Below are positions 31,594 through 36,194 of a stretch of DNA of 36,194 nucleotides, piece by piece. The translations under genes were made by a program, and so were the position numbers. The DNA comes from Cellulomonas cellasea (GTDB taxonomy: Bacteria > Actinomycetota > Actinomycetes > Actinomycetales > Cellulomonadaceae). Position 1 is the stretch's first letter. Each line of letters opens with the position of its first letter. A model generated the notes under the pieces. The model saw nothing but the letters and a program-made list of their open reading frames with translations, ran no database searches and had not been told where the DNA came from. The stretch lies in assembly GCF_006538745.1 (NCBI RefSeq), contig NZ_BJLR01000002.1:1-36194 (forward strand), in the 5' to 3' direction.

Positions 31594-32472
31594 ATGACCA
31601 GCACCCACGGCTGGGTGCCGTCCGCGCTCCAGCAGGAGCGGCTCGCCTACCGCCGGGCGCGCGGGCGACGGTCGACGCTCGTCGCGCTCGCGAGCACCGT
31701 GGCCGTCGCCGCGGTCGCGGTGCTCGGGCTCGTGGCGTCGCCCGGGTGGCCGCGCGTGCGCAGCTCGTTCCTCGACCCCGAGGTCGCCCGCGCCGCGCTG
31801 CCCGTGGTGCTCGAGGGCCTGTGGCTCAACGTGCGGGTCATGGCGGTCTGCGCCGTCCTCATCGTGGTCGTCGCGCTCGCGCTCGCACTCATGCGCACCG
31901 CGCGCGGGCCGGCGCTGTTCCCGCTGCGGGCTCTCGCGACCGGGTACGTCGACGTGTTCCGCGGGCTGCCGCTCCTGCTCGTGCTGCTGCTCGTCGGCTT
32001 CGGGCTGCCGGGGCTGCGGCTGCAGGGAGTGCCGACGTCGGCGGTCCTGCTCGGGGGGCTCGCGCTCGTGCTGACGTACTCCGCGTACGTCGCCGAGGTG
32101 TTCCGCGCGGGCATCGAGTCGGTGCACCCGTCGCAGGTCGCCGCGGCCCGGTCGCTCGGCCTCACGCACGGGCAGGCGCTGCGTCACGTCGTGCTCCCGC
32201 AGGCGTGGCGGCGCGTGGTCCCGCCGCTGCTCAACGACCTCGTCGCGCTCTCGAAGGACTCGGGGCTCATCTCGATCCTCGGGGCGGTCGACGCGGTGCG
32301 GGCCGCGCAGATCGAGACCGCGCGGTACGCGAACTTCACGCCCTACGTCGTCGCCGGGGTGCTGTTCGTGCTGCTCACGATCCCGCTGACGCGCGTGACC
32401 GACGTGCTCGCGCGGCGCTCGGGCTGGCTCGGGTCGCAGAGCGGGCTCGCGGGCGGGGGTGCGCTGCGATGA
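31594..32472 (+). CDS. Amino-acid ABC transporter permease (HisM/GlnP-type)
   Basis: This is a 292-residue membrane protein. A first helix at about 27-47 (VALASTVAVAAVAVLGLVA) precedes the standard five-helix core, starting near LEGLWLNVRVMAVCAVLIVVVALALALMR. The EAA-type coupling motif is conserved: GIESVHPSQVAAARSLGLTHGQALRHVVLPQAWRRVVPPLLN. YVDVFRGLPLLLVLLLVGFG is the typical HEQRO-family segment. Only one permease gene is present, so the channel is probably a homodimer. The ATPase gene overlaps the stop (ATGA). Confidence 0.94.
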   Translation: MTSTHGWVPSALQQERLAYRRARGRRSTLVALASTVAVAAVAVLGLVASPGWPRVRSSFLDPEVARAALPVVLEGLWLNVRVMAVCAVLIVVVALALALMRTARGPALFPLRALATGYVDVFRGLPLLLVLLLVGFGLPGLRLQGVPTSAVLLGGLALVLTYSAYVAEVFRAGIESVHPSQVAAARSLGLTHGQALRHVVLPQAWRRVVPPLLNDLVALSKDSGLISILGAVDAVRAAQIETARYANFTPYVVAGVLFVLLTIPLTRVTDVLARRSGWLGSQSGLAGGGALR

Positions 32473-33233
32473 CGGCCGGGCCGGTCCCCGGCGCCGCTCC
32501 CCCGCTGCTGCGCGTCTCGGGGGTCCGCAAGGCCTTCGGCGACCACGTCGTGCTCGACGGCCTGTCGCTCGACGTGCACGCGCACCGCGTCGTCGTGCTC
32601 ATCGGCGCCTCCGGCTCGGGCAAGTCCACGCTGCTGCGCTGCGTCAACCTGCTCGAGGAGGTCGACGACGGGACGATCGAGGTCGAGGGGCGGGACGTCA
32701 CAGACCCCCGGGTGGACGCCGACCGGGTCCGGGCGCGCATCGGCATGGTGTTCCAGTCGTACAACCTGTTCCCGCACCTGCGGGTCCTCGACAACGTCGC
32801 GCTCGCGCCCCGGCTCGTGCACGGGGCGTCGCGGGCGGAGGCGCGGGACCGGGCGCTCGCGATGCTCGAGCGCGTCGGGCTCGCCGGGAAGGCCCGCGCG
32901 TTCCCCGACGAGCTCTCGGGCGGCCAGCAGCAGCGCGTCGCGATCGCCCGGGCGCTCGTCGGCCGGCCCGCGCTGATGCTGCTCGACGAGGTCACGAGCG
33001 CGCTCGACCCCGAGCTCGTCGGCGAGGTCCTCGAGCTGCTCGCCGACCTCAAGGAGGACGGCGTGACGATGGTCGTCGCCACGCACGAGATGGGCTTCGC
33101 GCGGCACGTGGCCGACGAGGTGTGCTTCCTGCACGCGGGGCGGGTGCACGAGCGCGGGACGCCCGAGCAGGTGCTCGGGGACCCGCAGGAGCCGCGGACG
33201 CAGGAGTTCCTGCGCCGGTTCACCGCGCGCTGA
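32469..33233 (+). CDS. Amino-acid ABC transporter ATP-binding protein
   Basis: This is a 254-residue ATPase. It has Walker A GASGSGKSTLLRCVNLLEE, Q-loop MVFQSYNLFPHLRVLDN, signature LSGGQQQRVAIARALVG, Walker B LMLLDEVTSALDPELVGEV and H-loop VATHEMGFARHVADEVCFL. The Glu in LLDEVTSALDP and the GlnQ/HisP-like length fit polar amino-acid uptake. It completes a three-gene importer, is translationally coupled to the permease (ATGA overlap), and is followed by a hairpin. Confidence 0.96.
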   Translation: MTAGPVPGAAPPLLRVSGVRKAFGDHVVLDGLSLDVHAHRVVVLIGASGSGKSTLLRCVNLLEEVDDGTIEVEGRDVTDPRVDADRVRARIGMVFQSYNLFPHLRVLDNVALAPRLVHGASRAEARDRALAMLERVGLAGKARAFPDELSGGQQQRVAIARALVGRPALMLLDEVTSALDPELVGEVLELLADLKEDGVTMVVATHEMGFARHVADEVCFLHAGRVHERGTPEQVLGDPQEPRTQEFLRRFTAR

Positions 33234-33280
33234 AGCCGGTCGGGGCGGCGACGCGGTCCACGGCCGAGCCGGGCCGGACG

Positions 33281-33323
33281 CGCCGACGGCGCCCGGGTCA
33301 CGAGGACCGGGGCGCCGTCGGCG
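33281..33323. terminator. Bidirectional hairpin between the ABC operon and the ferredoxin reductase gene
   Basis: CGCCGACGGCGCCC (33281-33294) pairs with GGGCGCCGTCGGCG at the right end (33310-33323). An inner GGTC/GACC extends the stem, with a small bulge. It lies between convergent stops at 33233 and 33340. Confidence 0.8.
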
Positions 33324-33339
33324 GTGCAGCGTGGAGGGC

Positions 33340-34737
33340 TCAGTCCTGCGCGAGCTCCCGGCCGAGCGAGATCGAGACCATGTGGTCGCGCGGGACGAGC
33401 TTGACCCGCTCACGCCCGTGCGGCTCGCCGAGCGAGCGCTCGTACGCGTCGAGGAGCTGCCAGCCCGACCACTCGATGACGTCGACGTCGCGCTGCGCGA
33501 GGAAGTCGATGACCGCCTCGGGGTCGCGGTCGGCCGCCGTGAAGAACGGGTTGTCCGGGTCGGTCGGGTCGCCCGCGTCCTCCGTGAGGTGGCGGATCGT
33601 CTCGCTCGCGTCGGACTTCGTGTGGCCGATGAGCCCGACGGGCCCGCGCTTGATCCAGCCGGTCGCGTACACGCCCGGGACGCGCTCGCCGTCGACGTCG
33701 ACCACGCGGCCCTCGCGGTTGGGGATCACTCCCGCGACGTCGTCGAACGGGATGTCGACGAGCGGGGAGCCGAAGTAGCCGACCGCGCGGTACACGGCCT
33801 GGACCGGCCAGTCGTGCAGCTCGCCCGTGCCGGTGACGTTGCCGTCGCCGTTGAGCGCGGTGCGCTCGGTGCGCAGCCCCACGACCTTGCCGTCCTCGCC
33901 GAGCACCTCGACGGGCTTGTGCAGGAAGTGCAGGTGGATGCGCCGGCTCGCGGTGTTCTCCTCGGGCTCCTTGAGCGTCCAGTCCGTGAGGGTCTTGACG
34001 ACCTGCTTGGTCTGGTTCGAGGAGTGGATCGCGGCCATCGAGCCCTCGTCGAAGTCGAAGTCCTCGGGGTAGACGATCACGTCGACGTCCGGCACGTGCC
34101 CGAGCTCGCGGAGCTCGAGCGGGGAGAACTTGACCTGCGCGGGGCCCCGGCGGGCGAAGACGTGCACGTCGGTCACGGGCGAGGCCTTGAGCTGCTCGTA
34201 CACGTTCGCGGGGATCTCGGTCGGCAGCAGGTCGTCCGCGTGCTTGGCGAGGATGCGCGCGACGTCGAGCGCGACGTTGCCCGCGCCGAGGACCGCGACG
34301 TGCTGGGCCTCGAGCGGCCACGTGCGGGCGACGTCGGGGTGGCCGTCGTACCAGGACACGAAGTCCGCGGCGCCGTACGACCCGTCGAGCTCGATGCCCG
34401 GGATCGCGAGCGAGGCGTCGCGGATCGAGCCGGTCGAGAAGATCACCGCGTCGTAGAACTGGCGCAGGTCGTCGAGCTTGAGGTCCGTGCCGTAGTCGAC
34501 GTTCGCGAGCAGGCGGATGTCACCGCGCTCGAGGACCTTGTGCAGCGCGACGATGATCTGCTTGATCCGCGGGTGGTCGGGCGCGACGCCGTAGCGCACG
34601 AGGCCGAACGGCGCGGGGAGCCGCTCGAACAGGTCGATGCTGACGTCGAGGTCGGTCTTCGACAGGATGTCGGCCGCGTAGATGCCGGCCGGGCCTGCGC
34701 CGACGACGGCGACGCGAAGGGTTCGGTTCGTGCTCAC
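33340..34737 (-). CDS. fprA: Ferredoxin/flavodoxin-NADP+ reductase (FprA/adrenodoxin-reductase type)
   Basis: This is a 465-residue two-dinucleotide-fold flavoprotein. The FAD motif is VAVVGAGPAGIYAADIL, followed by LPAPFGLVRYGVAPDHPRIK, a hallmark of the FprA family. The NADPH motif is VAVLGAGNVALDVARILAKH. ATGWIKRGPVGLIGHTKSDASETI is the conserved C-terminal FAD-contacting segment. It transfers electrons between NADPH and ferredoxin, feeding for example P450s or Fe-S pathways. GTG at 34737 starts just before the first fold. It is divergent from the secreted beta-propeller gene and seems monocistronic. Confidence 0.95.
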   Translation of the reverse strand: MSTNRTLRVAVVGAGPAGIYAADILSKTDLDVSIDLFERLPAPFGLVRYGVAPDHPRIKQIIVALHKVLERGDIRLLANVDYGTDLKLDDLRQFYDAVIFSTGSIRDASLAIPGIELDGSYGAADFVSWYDGHPDVARTWPLEAQHVAVLGAGNVALDVARILAKHADDLLPTEIPANVYEQLKASPVTDVHVFARRGPAQVKFSPLELRELGHVPDVDVIVYPEDFDFDEGSMAAIHSSNQTKQVVKTLTDWTLKEPEENTASRRIHLHFLHKPVEVLGEDGKVVGLRTERTALNGDGNVTGTGELHDWPVQAVYRAVGYFGSPLVDIPFDDVAGVIPNREGRVVDVDGERVPGVYATGWIKRGPVGLIGHTKSDASETIRHLTEDAGDPTDPDNPFFTAADRDPEAVIDFLAQRDVDVIEWSGWQLLDAYERSLGEPHGRERVKLVPRDHMVSISLGRELAQD

Positions 34738-35143
34738 GGGACGCGGACGCCTTCCGGGTCGAGGAGGCCCTGGCAGCTCTGGACCCGCGGGCCTGCGTCG
34801 TGGCCGTCATCGCGTCGGCGGGGGATCACGTCGGCGGTGCAACACGTCACGGGGCCCACGGCGCTGCCGGGCGCACAGGTGCGGAAAGCCAGCATACGTC
34901 GCGAGCCGCCCGCCCATCTCACGGGGCGCCAGCATGCGGACACCCCCGTGGACGGCGTGGGCCGCGGCTCCCCGGAGGCACGTGTCCGCCGCCTCGGTCA
35001 GACTGGGCCGCGCTGCACCGGTAGGGGCCCGCCACGGGCCCGCGCGCCCGACGGACGCGCACCGGTGCCCTCGTCGGGCAGCGGGGGACGGCGGGCCGCC
35101 GCCCGACGGGACCGACGGCACCCGTCGACGGAGGGGTCCACCG
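34738..35143. other. 406-nt divergent intergenic region
   Basis: No gene was found. It must hold promoters for fprA (-) and the beta-propeller gene (+). The only -10-like site I can point to is TATGCT on the minus strand (34896-34891), with no good -35. GGAGG at 35130-35134 is the ribosome-binding site for the plus-strand gene. Confidence 0.35.
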
Positions 35144-36181
35144 ATGCACTCCCACCGCACGTCCGGCACGTCCCGCACGCCCGCACGCACCTCCCGGCGC
35201 TCGGCGTGCGCCGCCGCCGCGGCCCTGCTCCTCGTCGCCCTGCTGCCCGGGACCGCCGGCGCGCACGGCGGGGACCACGACCGCGGCCACGGCACCGAGC
35301 GGCCGACGAGCTACCTGCTCGACCCGGTCGGCGCCGCCGCCGACGACGTCTTCCCCGAGGGGATCGCGGTCGCGCGCGACGACTTCTACGTCGGGAGCAC
35401 GACCGACGGCACGATCTACCGCGGCGACCTCGACGAGCCGGTCGCGACGCCGTTCCTGCCCGGCGGGGCCGACGGCCGCACCGCCGCGATCGGGATGAAG
35501 GTCGACCGCGGGACGCTGTTCGTCGCGGGCGGCGCGACGGGCCGGTTGTTCGCGTACGACCTGCGCAGCCGGACGCTCGTCGGGTCCTGGCAGGTCGAGC
35601 AGACCGGCGCGCCCACGTTCCTCAACGACGTCGCGGTGAGCCCGCGGGGTGACGTCTACGTCACCGACTCGCTCCGGCCGTACCTCTACCGGGTCGACGC
35701 GCGCGAGCGGCGGACGACGCAGACCGAGACGCTGCCCGTGCACGTCGCCTTCGAGGGCACCGCGCTGACGTACACGACCGGCTTCAACGTCAACGGGATC
35801 GCCCTGACGCGCGACGGGCGGTACGCCGTGCTCGCGCAGTCCAACGCGGCGGCGCTGTTCCGCGTCCGGCTCGACGACGGGGACGTGCGGCGCATCGACC
35901 TCGGCGGCGAGGCGGTCGCCGGGGACGGCCTCGTGCTCGACGGGCGGCGGCTGCACGTCGTCGAGCGCCAGGGCGACCTCGGGCAGGTCGTGACGATCGA
36001 GCTCGACCGGCGCGTCACGTCGGGCACCGTGGTGAGCCGGACGACCGACCCGTCGTTCGACGACCCGACGACCGCGGCGCTCGTGCGCGGGAGCCTGCTC
36101 GTGGTGAACAGCCAGTTCGGCGAGCGCAACGCGGGCGAGGCGCCGGACCCGTTCACGGTCTCGCGCATCCCGGTGCCCTGA
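35144..36181 (+). CDS. Secreted SMP-30/gluconolactonase-like beta-propeller protein
   Basis: This is a 345-residue protein. An Arg-rich N-terminus and hydrophobic core (ACAAAAALLLVALLPGTAGA) form a Sec signal with likely cleavage after residue 40. The mature protein begins with a His/Asp-rich patch (HGGDHDRGHG). Repeated blade-like segments follow: FPEGIAVARDDFYVGSTTDG, MKVDRGTLFVAGGATGRLFAYD, FLNDVAVSPRGDVYVTDS, NGIALTRDGRYAVLAQS. This matches six-bladed SMP-30/NHL-type propellers, which include lactonases and structural proteins. Catalytic function is not assured. It ends 13 nt before the window edge, so a downstream partner cannot be judged. Confidence 0.83.
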   Translation: MHSHRTSGTSRTPARTSRRSACAAAAALLLVALLPGTAGAHGGDHDRGHGTERPTSYLLDPVGAAADDVFPEGIAVARDDFYVGSTTDGTIYRGDLDEPVATPFLPGGADGRTAAIGMKVDRGTLFVAGGATGRLFAYDLRSRTLVGSWQVEQTGAPTFLNDVAVSPRGDVYVTDSLRPYLYRVDARERRTTQTETLPVHVAFEGTALTYTTGFNVNGIALTRDGRYAVLAQSNAAALFRVRLDDGDVRRIDLGGEAVAGDGLVLDGRRLHVVERQGDLGQVVTIELDRRVTSGTVVSRTTDPSFDDPTTAALVRGSLLVVNSQFGERNAGEAPDPFTVSRIPVP

Positions 36182-36194
36182 CCGGACACCCACG

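Overview
The window is very GC-rich DNA with strong G/C bias at third codon positions, many GTG starts, tightly overlapping genes (ATGA/GTGA junctions) and probable leaderless promoters (TANNNT-like -10 boxes 5-7 nt before the start codon). Gene content and order point to a high-GC actinobacterium. A Cellulomonas-like member of the Micrococcales is my best guess. That is inferred from gene content and style, not from a database search.

Layout, left to right. (1) 1-1446, + strand: the 3' end of a protein built from 14 exact PFTE tetrapeptides, then a degenerate aminoglycoside-phosphotransferase-like protein. (2) 1610-4452, - strand: tRNA-Trp, secE, nusG, rplK and rplA, ending at a perfect hairpin. 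(3) 4742-10105, + strand: an aspartate-type aminotransferase, then a four-gene cassette of ABC-2 ATPase, ABC-2 permease, NarL-type histidine kinase and response regulator. (4) 10422-13788, + strand: a membrane-anchored Pro/His/Arg-rich protein translationally coupled to an OmpR-type kinase/regulator pair. (5) 13907-15001, + strand: adenosine deaminase. (6) 15161-21491, - strand: an operon-like run of two tandem paralogous YbjJ-like MFS transporters, murB and a secreted I36-like inhibitor, followed by an ECF sigma factor and its CU044_5270-type membrane partner. (7) 21546-22769: two LacI-type operators and a divergent LacI regulator that probably starts at CTG. (8) 23056-24549, - strand: a Tat-exported predicted alpha/alpha-toroid protein. 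(9) 24724-26084, - strand: tRNA-Thr, tRNA-Met, rpmG and two MaoC/hotdog dehydratase subunits (HadA/HadB-like). (10) 26331-28078: a small orphan gene, a lipoprotein, tRNA-Tyr and yajQ. (11) 28196-30592, - strand: an MSOX-like FAD oxidoreductase and HtpX. (12) 30736-33233, + strand: a complete polar amino-acid ABC importer. (13) 33340-36181: an FprA-type ferredoxin-NADP reductase (-) and a secreted beta-propeller protein (+).

The housekeeping backbone (tRNA-Thr, tRNA-Met, rpmG, hadA, hadB ... murB ... aminotransferase, tRNA-Trp, secE, nusG, rplK, rplA) matches a neighbourhood widely conserved in actinobacteria. In Mycobacterium tuberculosis the two halves are adjacent. Here about 20 kb of transport, sensing and regulatory genes lie between hadB and tRNA-Trp, with murB and the aminotransferase embedded in that stretch.

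The most unusual items are the PFTE-repeat protein with its degenerate kinase neighbour, the His/Pro-rich accessory protein coupled to a two-component system, and the LacI/tandem-MFS locus with a CTG start and phased palindromic operators feeding into murB. No CRISPR array, insertion sequence, prophage or plasmid feature is visible.
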